From NCBI GenBank assembly GCA_003666485.1, contig CP032931.1, positions 2,666,001 through 2,730,000 of the forward strand: a stretch of 64,000 nt of DNA, given 5' to 3'. Made by a program: the position numbers and the translations under genes. Positions 55,259 to 64,000 of this stretch are shown piece by piece. Each line of letters opens with the position of its first letter. Position 1 is the stretch's first letter. The notes under the pieces are model-generated. The model had not been told where the DNA came from. It ran no database searches and worked only from the letters and a program-made list of their open reading frames with translations. The stretch is from Levilactobacillus brevis (GTDB taxonomy: Bacteria > Bacillota > Bacilli > Lactobacillales > Lactobacillaceae).

Positions 55259-55810
55259 CTACTTCAGAATCGGGTCGACTTGGTCGAAGTTCAGTTCAGT
55301 ACTGGTTTCACGACCGAACATATCGATGTTGACCTTCAACTTCATCTTTTCGTTGTCGACTTCGGTAATCTTACCAACCAAACCGCTGAAGGCACCGTCC
55401 ACAATCGTCACGGAATCGCCAGGAGCGACGTCCAGATCGGCGTGCCGTGCAGAAATACCGACACGACGCAAGATCCGTTCAACTTCGTCAGGTAACAGTG
55501 GCGTTGGCTTACTCCCTTGCCCATGAGACCCTAAGAACCCAGTTACACCAGGCGTGTTCCGCACGATGTACCAAGCTTGGTCACTCATGACCATTTCCAC
55601 TAAAACGTAGCCGGGGAAGGTCTTTTCCATGGTGACCTTGTCCTTACCGTTCTTAACTTCGTGTTCCTCTTCTTCCGGAACAACCACGCGGAAGATGTTG
55701 TCTTGCATCCCCATTGATTCGGCCCGGGATTCCAAGTTTGCCATAACCTTGTTCTCGTAACCCGCATAGGTGTGAAGAACGTACCATTGCTTTTCAGCTG
55801 ACTCAACCAT
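55259..55810 (-). CDS. nusG: Transcription termination/antitermination protein NusG
   Basis: A 183-residue NusG: NGN domain (QWYVLHTYAGYENKVMANL) and C-terminal KOW (PGDSVTIVDGAFSGLVGKI). Couples RNA polymerase to Rho, ribosome or pausing signals. ATG at 55810 follows AAAAGGAGTG; the longer frame lies in the secE-nusG gap. Confidence 0.98.
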   Translation of the reverse strand: MVESAEKQWYVLHTYAGYENKVMANLESRAESMGMQDNIFRVVVPEEEEHEVKNGKDKVTMEKTFPGYVLVEMVMSDQAWYIVRNTPGVTGFLGSHGQGSKPTPLLPDEVERILRRVGISARHADLDVAPGDSVTIVDGAFSGLVGKITEVDNEKMKLKVNIDMFGRETSTELNFDQVDPILK

Positions 55811-55934
55811 GTTTGGTGCACTCCTTTTAATATCATTGACTTTTCGAGCAAAATAAAAAAACTCCGTGTACACGAAGTTTCCTGTTACCAACTAATATAG
55901 CATATTTTACGTGATTTGACTACCGACAATTCCA

Positions 55935-56111
55935 CTAGGAGAGGAACTTTAAGCCATATTGAACGACCCAGTCGACGACCGCAAAGAAGATTGCGAACAG
56001 AACCGAGATGCCAATCACAGTGCCGGTATCGTGCCGGGTCTGCTTAACGCCGGGCCAAGAAACTTGTTTCATTTCGGCTCCGACCGATTTGAAGAAACGG
56101 ATTAAACGCAT
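55935..56111 (-). CDS. secE: Preprotein translocase subunit SecE
   Basis: A 58-residue SecE, single membrane helix type: MRLIRFFKSVGAEMKQVSWP followed by one hydrophobic segment (about residues 30-52). Part of SecYEG. ATG follows GGAGGCAACACC. Between rpmG and nusG as usual. Too short for most gene lists but certain by sequence and position. Confidence 0.96.
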   Translation of the reverse strand: MRLIRFFKSVGAEMKQVSWPGVKQTRHDTGTVIGISVLFAIFFAVVDWVVQYGLKFLS

Positions 56112-56153
56112 GGTGTTGCCTCCCTAAAATTAGTGTTTGTCATGAACGTCAAA

Positions 56154-56303
56154 TTAACGGGTTTCACGGTGTAATGTGTGTTTACCACAGTATTTACAAA
56201 ATTTCATAACCTCTAGTCGCTTCGTGCGGGTCGCACTCGCGGTGATGGTGTAATTCCGCGACCCGCAAACTGAACAAGCCAGGGCAATTTTCCGTTGAGC
56301 CAT
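56154..56303 (-). CDS. rpmG: 50S ribosomal protein L33
   Basis: A 49-residue L33 with two zinc CxxC motifs (CSVCG and CKYCG), the zinc-binding paralogue. It starts [10 protein letters not shown] and ends [11 protein letters not shown] at 56303 follows AAGGTGGTGGC. 42 bases upstream of secE. Confidence 0.96.
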   Translation of the reverse strand: MAQRKIALACSVCGSRNYTITASATRTKRLEVMKFCKYCGKHTLHRETR

Positions 56304-56378
56304 CTTGCCACCACCTTTTATTAAAACCTAGCGTCACTCATACTGTAGTAGCTTACCATCGTTTGCCCTCGCCGTCAA

Positions 56379-56948
56379 TCATTCCGCGAGCAGTTCGTGC
56401 AACTTCGCCTGGCTGCGGTGCAGCGCCGCCTGAACTTGGGACACGGTCAAATTATGTTCCTGGCCGATGGTTCGAAGTGATTGCCCCGTTAACAAGCCAT
56501 GGAAAACGTTGTGCTCAACGGCCGACAATCGGGGCAAGACCTGGTACACGGCTTCCTTGGCCTCTAATTGTTCCCGCAAGATCCACCGCTGGTCCGGTAG
56601 CGTGTCTGCAAAATATTCCGCCTCAGCCTCCAAGGACAGCGACTGGCGCAGTAACTGCCGCTTCAACGCCTGACTTTGCCGGATCAAGTCAAAGACCCGG
56701 TGGCGTAACCGCAGTCGGTAAAACGCCCCGAAGCTCCGCGACAAGCCGCTCTGATAGCGTTGGACCGTGCTACACAAGATGAGCAAGGCTTCCTGGTCCC
56801 AATCGGCCTGTTCAAAGCCGGGGATAAAATACTGCTTCTGGATGCGTTGGAGCACGGGATGGTACCGCTCAAACAAAATGAGGAGCGCGGGCGAATCAAG
56901 GTCTTGGCGGAGCAAATCAATCAGGTCATCATCGGACAAATCAAACAC
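56379..56948 (-). CDS. sigH: Sigma-70 family RNA polymerase sigma factor, SigH/ComX-like
   Basis: A 189-residue sigma factor with region 2 (FERYHPVLQRIQKQYF, DQEALLILCSTVQRYQ) and region 4 (AVEHNVFHGLLTGQSLRTIGQEHNLTVSQVQAALHRSQ). Location between yacP and rpmG marks it as SigH, which drives competence genes in lactobacilli. Start GTG. The ribosome binding site AAGGGAGG is in the 3' arm of a hairpin (56956-56992), so translation may be kept low until the hairpin opens. Confidence 0.88.
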   Translation of the reverse strand: MFDLSDDDLIDLLRQDLDSPALLILFERYHPVLQRIQKQYFIPGFEQADWDQEALLILCSTVQRYQSGLSRSFGAFYRLRLRHRVFDLIRQSQALKRQLLRQSLSLEAEAEYFADTLPDQRWILREQLEAKEAVYQVLPRLSAVEHNVFHGLLTGQSLRTIGQEHNLTVSQVQAALHRSQAKLHELLAE

Positions 56949-56955
56949 GGGTAAC

Positions 56956-56992
56956 GCCTCCCTTAACGTAGTCTTTTCAGTCTACGGGAGGC
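56956..56992 (-). promoter_or_regulatory. Hairpin covering the sigH ribosome binding site
   Basis: Minus strand GCCTCCC-CGTAG...CTACG-TTAA-GGGAGGC: a 7-bp outer and 5-bp inner stem. The outer 3' arm is the sigH ribosome binding site. Confidence 0.6.
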
Positions 56993-57059
56993 CCGCGTCA
57001 TGCCATAGCGAACGCTCGTTTAATGGGCAATTTATTTTTTCATAAGTAGCTCGCTAGAT

Positions 57060-57130
57060 AGCGAAGACCAGTGCCTACGGCTGCCAAGGGTTCCTCACAG
57101 CAGGCAGAGCCCTGGCAGCCGCAGGCAACT
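57060..57130. repeat. Decayed mini-copy of repeat domain II
   Basis: GCCTACGGCTGCCAAGGG and CCCTGGCAGCCGCAGGC pair around TTCCTCACAGCAGGCAGAG, matching the outer helix and loop of domain II in copies F and G2. Domain I is absent. Confidence 0.5.
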
Positions 57131-57151
57131 GGATGACGCATGTTGCCCACG

Positions 57152-57178
57152 AAAAAAAGCCGCGACTATGCGCGACTT
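57152..57178 (-). terminator. yacP terminator
   Basis: AAGTCGCGC / GCGGCTT stem with seven T on the minus strand, overlapping the end of yacP. Confidence 0.8.
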
Positions 57179-57746
57179 AGTGTTTCGCTTTCTTTTGCTT
57201 GGACCGTTTCGGTGTCTTCTCCGGTTGCGCCATCATCTGGTCACGCAACTTTTCCAGCTTGTAAAGCTGCTGATCGTTCCACGGTGACTTGCGTACGATG
57301 CCGCGGTCCGCAAACTCACGGGCCGTTTGCTTCACCTCGTTTTGGGCGCGCTCGATGTCCGTCAGGAGTTCTCCCGCCGGAATCCGCAACGCCCCTTCCG
57401 AGAAGATGGTCCACTGCTCGGCTTGGTCACTAGTAGCGACCGTCACCTGCGTGAAGCGCGTTTGCCGTTCCTTGGCGAGCTTTTCAATATAGCTATCCGC
57501 CGTCTCGTCACGATTGGTCCAGACGACCTCCAAGTCGAATTGCTTATAACTCTTGGAGATACCCGGCACGTACATCGCGTCGAAGACCACCGTGATCTTG
57601 GCATCCCGTAATTTTTTATAATTGGCCAACATGTTTAGCAACTCGTCACGGGCCTCGGGTAACCGGTCCGTTAGCTTGAGCCGGTTAAGTTTGGGCCAGT
57701 TGCCAATCATGTTATAGGCATCAACAATTAAAATGTCTTCTTTCAT
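57177..57746 (-). CDS. yacP: NYN domain protein YacP (Rae1-type ribosome-dependent RNase)
   Basis: A 189-residue NYN/PIN-like nuclease: ILIVDAYNMIGNWP with the first catalytic Asp, VVFDAMYVPG and VATSDQAEQW with the others. In Bacillus the homologue Rae1 cleaves mRNA in the ribosomal A site. The C-terminus is basic (KRSKQKKAKH). Gene order rlmB-yacP-sigH fits. Confidence 0.92.
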   Translation of the reverse strand: MKEDILIVDAYNMIGNWPKLNRLKLTDRLPEARDELLNMLANYKKLRDAKITVVFDAMYVPGISKSYKQFDLEVVWTNRDETADSYIEKLAKERQTRFTQVTVATSDQAEQWTIFSEGALRIPAGELLTDIERAQNEVKQTAREFADRGIVRKSPWNDQQLYKLEKLRDQMMAQPEKTPKRSKQKKAKH

Positions 57747-57775
57747 TGACTTGCTCCCTCGCTCATGCCGTGTGC

Positions 57776-58546
57776 TCAGTGCTGGACTGGGTGCCGGGAA
57801 CTAAAGCCTTGATACATCAACAAGCCAGCGGCAACACTGGCATTGAGGCTTTGGACCTCACCGACCATTGGAATCGTCAGCATCTCGTCGACCGTTTCCT
57901 TTAGTAACCGGGAAATGCCCTTGCCTTCATTGCCGATGATCAGTGCGCTGGCGCCCTTGGCGTTCCAGTCACGGTAATCCGTTCCGGCCATGTCGGTCCC
58001 AAAGACCCACAGCCCCCGGTCCTTTAGTTCCTTGACGGTGTTCACCAAATTGGTGACCCGGGCCACTGGGACCCGTTCAATGGCCCCAGTGGAGGTCTTT
58101 GCCACCACGGAGGTCAAGCCGACTGCTCGCCGCTTGGGGATAATGATCCCGTGAACGCCACTGGCGTCGGCCGTCCGCAAGATGGACCCCAGGTTGTGGG
58201 GATCTTCGACGCCGTCTAGGATCAAGAAGAATGGCGCTTCGCCGGCCTTGTCGGCGTTAGCGAAGAGGTCATCGATGGTGGCGTAGGCAAAGGCCGCCAC
58301 CCCCAGCGCCACGCCTTGGTGGTTTTGATGATCCGTCAACAGGTCTAATTTTTGCTTGGGGACCTCTGAGATGACCAAATGCCGTTTCTTCGCCAATTGC
58401 CGAATCTCGTCAATGGCTTCGGCCTTCAGCCCACTCTGCAAGAAGACCTTGTTGATGGTCTGTTGGCTGCGCAGTGCGGCGACGGCTGGGTGCCGGCCGA
58501 TCACAAAGTCGCTGCTGGTTTCCGTGTTTGCTTGATTTTCTGTCAT
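57776..58546 (-). CDS. rlmB: 23S rRNA (guanosine-2'-O)-methyltransferase RlmB
   Basis: A 256-residue SPOUT methyltransferase with a short N-terminal substrate-binding domain and the knot motifs ILDGVEDPHNLGSILRTADASG, IIGNEGKGISRLL and MLTIPMVGEVQSLNASVAAG. The ATG overlaps the mrnC stop (TAATG), so they are translationally coupled. Confidence 0.96.
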   Translation of the reverse strand: MTENQANTETSSDFVIGRHPAVAALRSQQTINKVFLQSGLKAEAIDEIRQLAKKRHLVISEVPKQKLDLLTDHQNHQGVALGVAAFAYATIDDLFANADKAGEAPFFLILDGVEDPHNLGSILRTADASGVHGIIIPKRRAVGLTSVVAKTSTGAIERVPVARVTNLVNTVKELKDRGLWVFGTDMAGTDYRDWNAKGASALIIGNEGKGISRLLKETVDEMLTIPMVGEVQSLNASVAAGLLMYQGFSSRHPVQH

Positions 58547-58953
58547 TATTCAGTCCGCCCCGCTTCTACTTGTTCAATGCACCACTGGCCGAGTTCATCC
58601 ACCCGGTCCTGTTGTCCGCTCAATGCCAGGTAGCCCATCAAGGCTTCAAACCCGGTGGAAATGCGGTAGGTCACGACGTCCGTGTTCTTGGCGTGGGTGT
58701 AGCTCTTGGCGTTGCGCCCGCGTTTGAACATGGTCCATTCGTCTTCACTCAAGATCTTGTCCTGTTCCATCAGGTCGATTAGCGCCGCTTGGGCCTTGGC
58801 CGACACGTAATGGGTGGCTTTCTTCTGTAAATGGTTGGGCTTGGCCAGGCCAGCCGCAATCAGGTGCCGACGGATGATGACCTCATAGGCCGCATCCCCC
58901 ATGTAGGCCAGCGCCACACCATTGAGTTGTTGATAATCTACTTCAGTTGTCAT
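58546..58953 (-). CDS. mrnC: Mini-ribonuclease III
   Basis: A 135-residue MrnC: an RNase III catalytic domain without the double-strand-binding domain, with [17 protein letters not shown] and the conserved acidic patch. It trims 23S rRNA precursors. ATG at 58953 overlaps the cysS stop (TAATG) and has AAGGGAAAT upstream; an ATG six codons earlier is less likely. Confidence 0.94.
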   Translation of the reverse strand: MTTEVDYQQLNGVALAYMGDAAYEVIIRRHLIAAGLAKPNHLQKKATHYVSAKAQAALIDLMEQDKILSEDEWTMFKRGRNAKSYTHAKNTDVVTYRISTGFEALMGYLALSGQQDRVDELGQWCIEQVEAGRTE

Positions 58954-60365
58954 TAATTTCCCTTTCGCCAACGCGTCCCTTGGGGCGTGTCTTCCAAAAT
59001 AATCCCTTGGTTCTTTAATTGTTCACGGATTTCATCACTGCGTTCAAAGTTCCGGGCCTTGCGCGCGGCTAACCGTTCGTCGATGAGGCCTTGAATCCGG
59101 TCATCATCTAACTTGGCGGCCGCCGTTAGCTTCACGCCAAAGACGCTCAGCAGCTCAGCCAGTGTCTGCCGCATGAACTTCAGCGTGCCAGCAAAGACCA
59201 CTGGCCGTTCCGCGTAAACGTTGCCCAGCCGCGAGAGTTCAAAGACCTCGGCGACCCCATTTTGCACGTTAAAATCATCGTCCATGGCGTCAATGTAGTC
59301 CGCCACGATTTGCCGCGTTTCCTGTTCGATCTTAGGATCATTGCCGTCTTCGGCATCCTTGAGCCGGTAGCCCATGTTGTCGTAGGCCGTCTGTAGGCGT
59401 TCTAGGTTGCGTTCCGCCGTAGCCAAGTTCTGTTGCGTGTACTGAATCGGCCGCCGGTATTGCGTCGTGGCCATGAAGAAGCGCAGCGTCTGGGGGTCGA
59501 CGGTCTTCAAGATATCGTGGACCGTGACAAAGTTCCCCAGCGACTTGCTCATCTTCTCATCATCTTCACCTACCGTGACGAAGCCATTGTGCAACCAGTA
59601 GTGGACAAACGTCTTGCCGGTCTTGGCTTCACTCTGTGCGATTTCGTTTTGGTGGTGCGGGAAGATCAGGTCTTCGCCACCGCCGTGGATATCAAAGGTA
59701 TCGCCCAGGTAGTGCGTGGACATGACCGAGCACTCGATGTGCCAGCCCGGCCGGCCAGCGCCCCAAGGAGATGGCCAGGAGATTTCGCCCGGCTTGGCGC
59801 CCTTCCACAACGCGAAGTCAACGGGATCTTCCTTACGCGCCGTTTCCTCGTCATTGGTGTGTTGTGAGGCCCCCTCTTCCAGGTCGTCGAGGTTCAAGTG
59901 GGCCAGCTCACCGTAATGGGCAAACTTGTGGGCCCGGTAGTACACATCCCCATCGACTGGGTAGGCGTACCCCTTGTCGATCAGGTCCTGGACAAAGGTC
60001 ACGATTTCAGGAATATGGTCCGTGGCCCGCGGGTTGACCGTAGCGGGCTCAATGTTTAAGGCCGCCGTGTCTTCCTTGAAAGCAGCAATGAACTTGTCGC
60101 CTAATTCTGGCACCGTGATGCCTTCCTTACGCGCTTCATTAATCATTTTATCATCAACGTCTGTGAAATTTGAAACGTACTTCACCTGGTAGCCGCGGTA
60201 TTCAAAGTACCGGCGAATGGTGTCAAAAGCAATGGCACTCCGCGCGTTCCCAATATGAATGTAGTTGTAAACGGTCGGGCCACACACGTACATGTTGACC
60301 ACTCCCGGAGTAATGGGTTCGAATGTTTCTTTTTGGCGAGTCATGGTATTAAAAACTCTGAGCAT
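58953..60365 (-). CDS. cysS: Cysteinyl-tRNA synthetase
   Basis: A 470-residue class I synthetase with the HIGH-type HIGNARS (about residues 38-44), zinc ligands including CGPTVYNY and CSVMS, and KMSKSLGN (about 267). Charges tRNA-Cys. ATG follows AAAGGAGC. First of the coupled cysS-mrnC-rlmB-yacP group. Confidence 0.98.
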   Translation of the reverse strand: MLRVFNTMTRQKETFEPITPGVVNMYVCGPTVYNYIHIGNARSAIAFDTIRRYFEYRGYQVKYVSNFTDVDDKMINEARKEGITVPELGDKFIAAFKEDTAALNIEPATVNPRATDHIPEIVTFVQDLIDKGYAYPVDGDVYYRAHKFAHYGELAHLNLDDLEEGASQHTNDEETARKEDPVDFALWKGAKPGEISWPSPWGAGRPGWHIECSVMSTHYLGDTFDIHGGGEDLIFPHHQNEIAQSEAKTGKTFVHYWLHNGFVTVGEDDEKMSKSLGNFVTVHDILKTVDPQTLRFFMATTQYRRPIQYTQQNLATAERNLERLQTAYDNMGYRLKDAEDGNDPKIEQETRQIVADYIDAMDDDFNVQNGVAEVFELSRLGNVYAERPVVFAGTLKFMRQTLAELLSVFGVKLTAAAKLDDDRIQGLIDERLAARKARNFERSDEIREQLKNQGIILEDTPQGTRWRKGN

Positions 60366-60465
60366 GCCGAAGCTCCTTTCGCATCATTAGTTAAATTCAG
60401 CCTAGGCCTATCACCCGGCCGCCGACTAAATGAGTTAGGTCCATTGTAGCATATTCCGGCGATAA

Positions 60466-60512
60466 CAAAGAAGCCGAATGAAGCGCCAATTGGCCCTCAT
60501 CCGGCTTCTTTA
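60466..60512 (-). terminator. gltX terminator
   Basis: AAGAAGCCGGATGAG / CTTCATTCGGCTTCTTT arms on the minus strand with T run; separates gltX from cysS. Confidence 0.85.
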
Positions 60513-60520
60513 CCAAATCG

Positions 60521-62011
60521 TTAGCCTTCTAACTGTGCTAAGGTCTGGTGAATGTGTTGTAAGGCGGTCTCCCGTCCCACTAATTCAATGGATTCTGGTA
60601 ATTCTGGCCCGTGCATTTCGTGGGTCACCGCGATTCGAATCGGCATCCATAATTGCCGACCCTTGATGCCCGTCTTAGCTTGAACGGCCTTGATGACGTG
60701 GAAGATCTCCACAGAATCAAAGAGGTCGAGCTTTTCGATTTGCGCAGCGAATTCCTTCAAAACGACGGGTGCCGTTTCGTTATTGATTTCATCAAAGGCT
60801 TCACCACTGACTTGGTCGGGTTCTTCAAAGAAGACCGAGGCCATGTCATTGATCTGCGCCATGTAGCTCATTTGGCGCTTGTACAGGTTGATCAATTGCC
60901 GTGCCCATTCAATCTTTTGGTTGTCTGGGTTAGCAGGAATGTTGCCAGCCTTGATCAATTGCTTCAAGGCCAGGTCCATGATCGTACTGTCGTCAGCGTC
61001 CTTGACGTAACGGTTGTTCAACCATTCCAGCTTGTCACTGTCAAACGTGGCTGGTGAGGAACTCAACCGCGTTTCGTCGTACATCTTGATAAATTGCTTA
61101 CGGTTGAAGATTTCGTCTTCGCCCACTGGTGACCAGCCCAACAACAGAATGAAGTTGAACATGGCTTCTGGCAGGTAACCCAATTCACGGTATTGTTCGA
61201 TGAATTGTAAGACGGATTCGTCACGCTTGGATAACTTCTTCCCGGTATCCTTGCTGATGATCAAGCTCATGTGCCCAAACTTAGGGGCTTCCCAGCCGAA
61301 TGCTTGGTAGATCATCAATTGCTTAGGCGTGTTGGCAACGTGGTCGTCACCCCGGAAGACGTGGCTAATGGCCATCTTGTGGTCATCCACGACAACGGCG
61401 AAGTTGTAGGTTGGCATGCCATCGCGCTTGGCAATGACAAAGTCCCCACCGATAGTATCGGAGTTGAAGGACACGTGGCCCTTGACCATGTCATCCCAGG
61501 CAAAGATTTCATCCTTAGGGACGCGGAAACGAATGACTGGCTTCAAGCCCTTGGCCTTGGCGTCAGCGATGGCCGCAGCCTTTTCGTCTTCCGTCATCCC
61601 AGCATATTCGTATTCATAGTGTGGCATTTCCTTACGCGCCTTTTGGGCTTCCCGGTCGGCTTGTAATTCTTCTTCCGTCCGGTAAGATTCGTAAGCTTTG
61701 CCTTCGTCCAACAGTTGTTGGATCAATGGGGTGTAAATGTCACGGCGTTCAGACTGACGGTAAGGACCGTAGTCGCCACCGACGTCAGGACCTTCGTCCC
61801 AATCCAAACCAAGCCACTTTAAGTTTTCTAATTGGCTCCGTTCACCGTCAGCAATGTTCCGTTTCGTATCTGTATCCTCGATCCGAATGATGAACTTACC
61901 CTTGTTGTGACGGGCAAATAAATAGTTAAAAATGGCTGTCCGGGCATTACCAATGTGTAAATGACCGGTTGGGCTCGGAGCGTACCGAACCCGAATTGAA
62001 TTTTTCGCCAA
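60521..62011 (-). CDS. gltX: Glutamyl-tRNA synthetase
   Basis: A 496-residue class I synthetase with [13 protein letters not shown] at the start and [10 protein letters not shown] (about residue 256). It lacks a strong glutaminyl feature; in lactobacilli it usually charges both tRNA-Glu and tRNA-Gln (then GatCAB acts). Start TTG after AAAGAGG. Confidence 0.98.
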   Translation of the reverse strand: MAKNSIRVRYAPSPTGHLHIGNARTAIFNYLFARHNKGKFIIRIEDTDTKRNIADGERSQLENLKWLGLDWDEGPDVGGDYGPYRQSERRDIYTPLIQQLLDEGKAYESYRTEEELQADREAQKARKEMPHYEYEYAGMTEDEKAAAIADAKAKGLKPVIRFRVPKDEIFAWDDMVKGHVSFNSDTIGGDFVIAKRDGMPTYNFAVVVDDHKMAISHVFRGDDHVANTPKQLMIYQAFGWEAPKFGHMSLIISKDTGKKLSKRDESVLQFIEQYRELGYLPEAMFNFILLLGWSPVGEDEIFNRKQFIKMYDETRLSSSPATFDSDKLEWLNNRYVKDADDSTIMDLALKQLIKAGNIPANPDNQKIEWARQLINLYKRQMSYMAQINDMASVFFEEPDQVSGEAFDEINNETAPVVLKEFAAQIEKLDLFDSVEIFHVIKAVQAKTGIKGRQLWMPIRIAVTHEMHGPELPESIELVGRETALQHIHQTLAQLEG

Positions 62012-62057
62012 AACGTTTGCGCCTCTTTCTAAAAGTTTTATTCATAATCAATAGTCA

Positions 62058-62085
62058 ATTATGACAGAATGTCTTAATTTTACAA
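62058..62085 (-). promoter_or_regulatory. gltX promoter
   Basis: Minus strand -35 TTGTAA (62080-62085), 16 bases, -10 CATAAT (62058-62063). It lies between repeat copy I and gltX; no T-box is visible. Confidence 0.6.
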
Positions 62086-62229
62086 TGCTCAGCCGGAAAA
62101 AGAAAGGACTGGCACCCAATCCTTCTCAAAAATCTGAAATTGGTGGATTACTGGCGGCGACAAAGCCGTGGCTGGCCGTCTGTCGTTATCGGAGTTCGAG
62201 AGGCTCAGAGACCCAGTTGGCGATGGACT

Positions 62230-62335
62230 GCCTGGAACCTAAAACCTTTAACCAAAAGGGCGGTTGAAAGTGGACCCAACGCGTTAAGCCCGGGAGCAAC
62301 AATGTTCCGCCCGTTAAAATTAGTGAAACCGGGAA
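62230..62335 (-). repeat. Degenerate partial repeat copy
   Basis: Only the right part of domain I remains: CTTTAACC..GGTTGAAAG hairpin and ATGTTCCGCCCGTTAAAAT in place of the closing helix right arm. The left arm is missing, so the helix cannot form. Confidence 0.4.
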
Positions 62336-62866
62336 CCTGAGTCGGCCTGGGTCCCGCCTGCTCTGGGGAACATGGCCAGTCTGAAGAATGGTCTTCAGGT
62401 TTACTTGAAAGCCTGGCAAAGTTCGCCAGGCTCTCAAGTCGCCCCACATTGTAGGTTGAGAAAGAATCTCAGCCAACACCGCTGATCCAGATAGGGCCAC
62501 CCCTGGCTACCTCCGATAAGTTGGCATCTATCAATAACACTGTGTTGACTGGAACTTAGTTGACAAGTCACCTGCTACCAAGGGCTAAGTCGATTGTGTT
62601 TGATAGGCACTCCAGTAGCCGGGAGTCCGCCAAATATGGGTTCAGCCGCTGAAAAAGAGTGTGACAACAGGCGGCTAACTGGCGAGCATTAACGGTGCTA
62701 GGCGGATAATCCTGCTTCTGGATTATTTGCCTAGCAGTGTTAAGCGGAACCAGTTGCCTGTTGGCGCACGTTTCGGCTGTGAGGCAATTTGAGACTCGAC
62801 CCGTCCGCCCACAGCGACACGACCCATATTTGGCGGACGGTAGGCGGCCAGCCCCCTGAATCTAGG
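62336..62866 (-). repeat. Structured intergenic repeat, copy I (complete, with a nested second element)
   Basis: Domain II (about 62340-62515) with GTTGAGA..TCTCAGCC hairpin; spacer; domain I closing helix 62625-62643 with 62821-62838 (GTCCGCCAAATATGGGT / ACCCATATTTGGCGGAC, 17 bp). The usual inner hairpins are replaced by the second structured element at 62657-62765. Located between yacL and gltX. Confidence 0.85.
62657..62765 (+). ncRNA. Second copy of small structured element (K), nested in repeat copy I
   Basis: AGAGTGTGACAACAGGCGG.., outer stem AACAGGC/GCCTGTT with AACTGG/CCAGTT, CGAGCATTAA and TTAAGCGGAA conserved, inner stem TGCTAGGC/GCCTAGCA. Each stem differs from element J but still pairs. 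There is no terminator after it. Confidence 0.6.
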
Positions 62867-62875
62867 CCGACCAAA

Positions 62876-62910
62876 CAAAAAGAGCCTAGGCACTCAGTCC
62901 CGGACTCTCC
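62876..62910 (-). terminator. yacL terminator
   Basis: Minus strand GAGAGTCCGGGACTG.. hairpin with AGGCTCTTTTTG; imperfect stem. Confidence 0.6.
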
Positions 62911-62916
62911 TGTGGT

Positions 62917-64000
62917 CTAGCGGGTCGACTTCGAATGCTTGCCAGTTGAGACGCTACCTTTAGAACTATTCTTTTCTTGATCTTCAATGTTCTTGGTCGA
63001 ATGCAATGGCTTGGCGAAGATCATCCGCCCTGCATCCGTTTGAATGGCACTGGTGACGACCACATCCAATTGCTTGTTGATGAAGTAGCGACCGTCTTCG
63101 ACCACGACCATGGTGCCGTCGTCGAGGTAAGCCACCCCTTGTTGCCGTTCCGTCCCGTTTTTCACGACCATCACGTGGAGATTTTCTCCCGGAATGACTC
63201 GCGGTTTCAAGGCGTTGGCCAAGGAATTGATGTTTAAGACCTGAACATTTTGGAACTGAATGACTTTGTTCAAGTTGTAATCATTGGTCACGATGACTCC
63301 GCCATTTTGCTTGGCCAAGGCAATCAACTTGCTATCAACCTCGGGGATGTCTTCGAAGTCGCCTTCGTACATCTCGATCGGCATGATGTGTTCATTTTGC
63401 AACTTGTTCAAAATATCCAATCCACGCCGGCCCCGGACCCGTTTGATGGAGTCACTGGAATCCGCGATGTACTGCAATTCATACAGGACAAAGTTGGGGA
63501 CCAACAGCGTTCCTTCTAAGAACCCGGTCTTGGCCAAATCGTAAATCCGCCCATCGATTAAGATGTTCGTATCCAAAATCTTATAGTGGTGGAAATTTGG
63601 TTCGGTCTCCTTGTCCAAGACCTTTTTGTCAGCCTCTTCTTCGGCCTTCTTGCCCCGCGGCTGGAACAGCTTACGCCACTCCTCTAGCCGAATCTTACTC
63701 AGCCGAGCCCCGATTCGGAACCCAAAGTAACCGAAGAGCAACATCAAGATCCACGGAATCACGGTGCCGATGAAGAAGGATGGCACGTGAAAGAGGAATT
63801 GCGAAATCAATAAGGCTAATGCCAATCCCACAATCGTTAACAGACTCCCGAAGATGATGGTCATCGGGTTTTGCTTATTCAAGTAGGCTTCGACACGATT
63901 GATCAGCCGCAAGATCACGCCCGCGAAGAGTAATCCGAGAATGAGGAAAATAATGGCTCCAAGCAAAATATTCACGAAGACGTTGTTGATCAAGCGGTTG
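62917..64000 (-). CDS. yacL: YacL family PIN/TRAM domain protein, start outside window
   Basis: C-terminal most of a YacL-type protein: hydrophobic segments at the N-terminal part, a PIN nuclease-like domain (LDTNILIDGRIYDLAKTGF, with Asp) and a TRAM domain near the end (EGTERQQGVAYLDDGTMVVVE-like). The frame is open at the right edge; the first ATG/TTG inside the window is not certain to be the start and the usual N-terminal transmembrane part is probably longer. Function: putative RNA-binding or RNase membrane protein, unknown in detail. Confidence 0.9.
   Translation of the reverse strand, partial: NRLINNVFVNILLGAIIFLILGLLFAGVILRLINRVEAYLNKQNPMTIIFGSLLTIVGLALALLISQFLFHVPSFFIGTVIPWILMLLFGYFGFRIGARLSKIRLEEWRKLFQPRGKKAEEEADKKVLDKETEPNFHHYKILDTNILIDGRIYDLAKTGFLEGTLLVPNFVLYELQYIADSSDSIKRVRGRRGLDILNKLQNEHIMPIEMYEGDFEDIPEVDSKLIALAKQNGGVIVTNDYNLNKVIQFQNVQVLNINSLANALKPRVIPGENLHVMVVKNGTERQQGVAYLDDGTMVVVEDGRYFINKQLDVVVTSAIQTDAGRMIFAKPLHSTKNIEDQEKNSSKGSVSTGKHSKSTR

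Noticed and set aside
62012-62085. A T-box was expected upstream of gltX.
   Set aside because: The leader is too short and has no T-box motif; only a promoter was found.

Overview
The window comes from a Gram-positive, low-to-mid GC lactic acid bacterium of the family Lactobacillaceae. Evidence: strong AGGAGG-type Shine-Dalgarno sites with TTG/GTG starts, CIRCE control of groESL, Rex, the order yacL-gltX-cysS-mrnC-rlmB-yacP-sigH-rpmG-secE-nusG-rplK-rplA, the order tadA-ffs-dnaX-ybaB-recR-yaaL-tmk-darA-holB-yabA-rsmI, and nrdHEF. The many GC-rich codons suggest a Levilactobacillus-like genus; that is inference, not proof. Layout: 1-3.6 kb holds the end of yigZ, two repeat copies, a LysR regulator and a frameshifted hydrolase. 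3.6-11.4 kb holds tagO, lrgAB, a KimA-type potassium importer and groESL. 11.5-18 kb is the accessory stretch: a DMT exporter segment bounded by two identical 63-bp palindromes, an IS200-like element, a cut MFS gene with a divergent MerR regulator, a GNAT enzyme, a CDF metal exporter, and an mntR gene cut by an ISL3 fragment. 18-34.9 kb is core: rex, ABC-F, SDR, tsaD/rimI/tsaB, and the DNA replication and repair cluster with SRP RNA. 35-38.7 kb is nrdHEF. 38.8-52 kb has an acyl-CoA dehydrogenase-like gene, a LOG protein, mprF, an FMN reductase, dedA, and a CsbB/YfhO-type glycosylation set with a two-component system. 52.7-64 kb is the ribosomal protein, nusG and tRNA synthetase region. The most unusual content is non-coding. 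A dispersed family of large intergenic elements of about 200-760 bp (about a dozen full, partial or decayed copies) fills nearly every long gap. Each complete copy has two multi-helix domains. Helix arms change together between copies (for example CGCTAGATATGAG/CTCATATCTAGCG in one and CACCAAATATGGG/CCCATATTTGGTG in another), so pairing is kept while sequence drifts. One copy (52018-52632) has 14-bp terminal inverted repeats and an 8-bp target duplication, so the family has moved. A second, smaller structured element occurs after the SRP RNA and again inside one large repeat copy, also with compensatory changes. I know of no name for either family. Both are the leading candidates for an undescribed RNA or mobile system here. 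Functionally, the window joins cell-envelope genes (tagO, mprF, yfhO set), c-di-AMP/potassium control (kimA, darA), metal control (CDF, mntR) and housekeeping.
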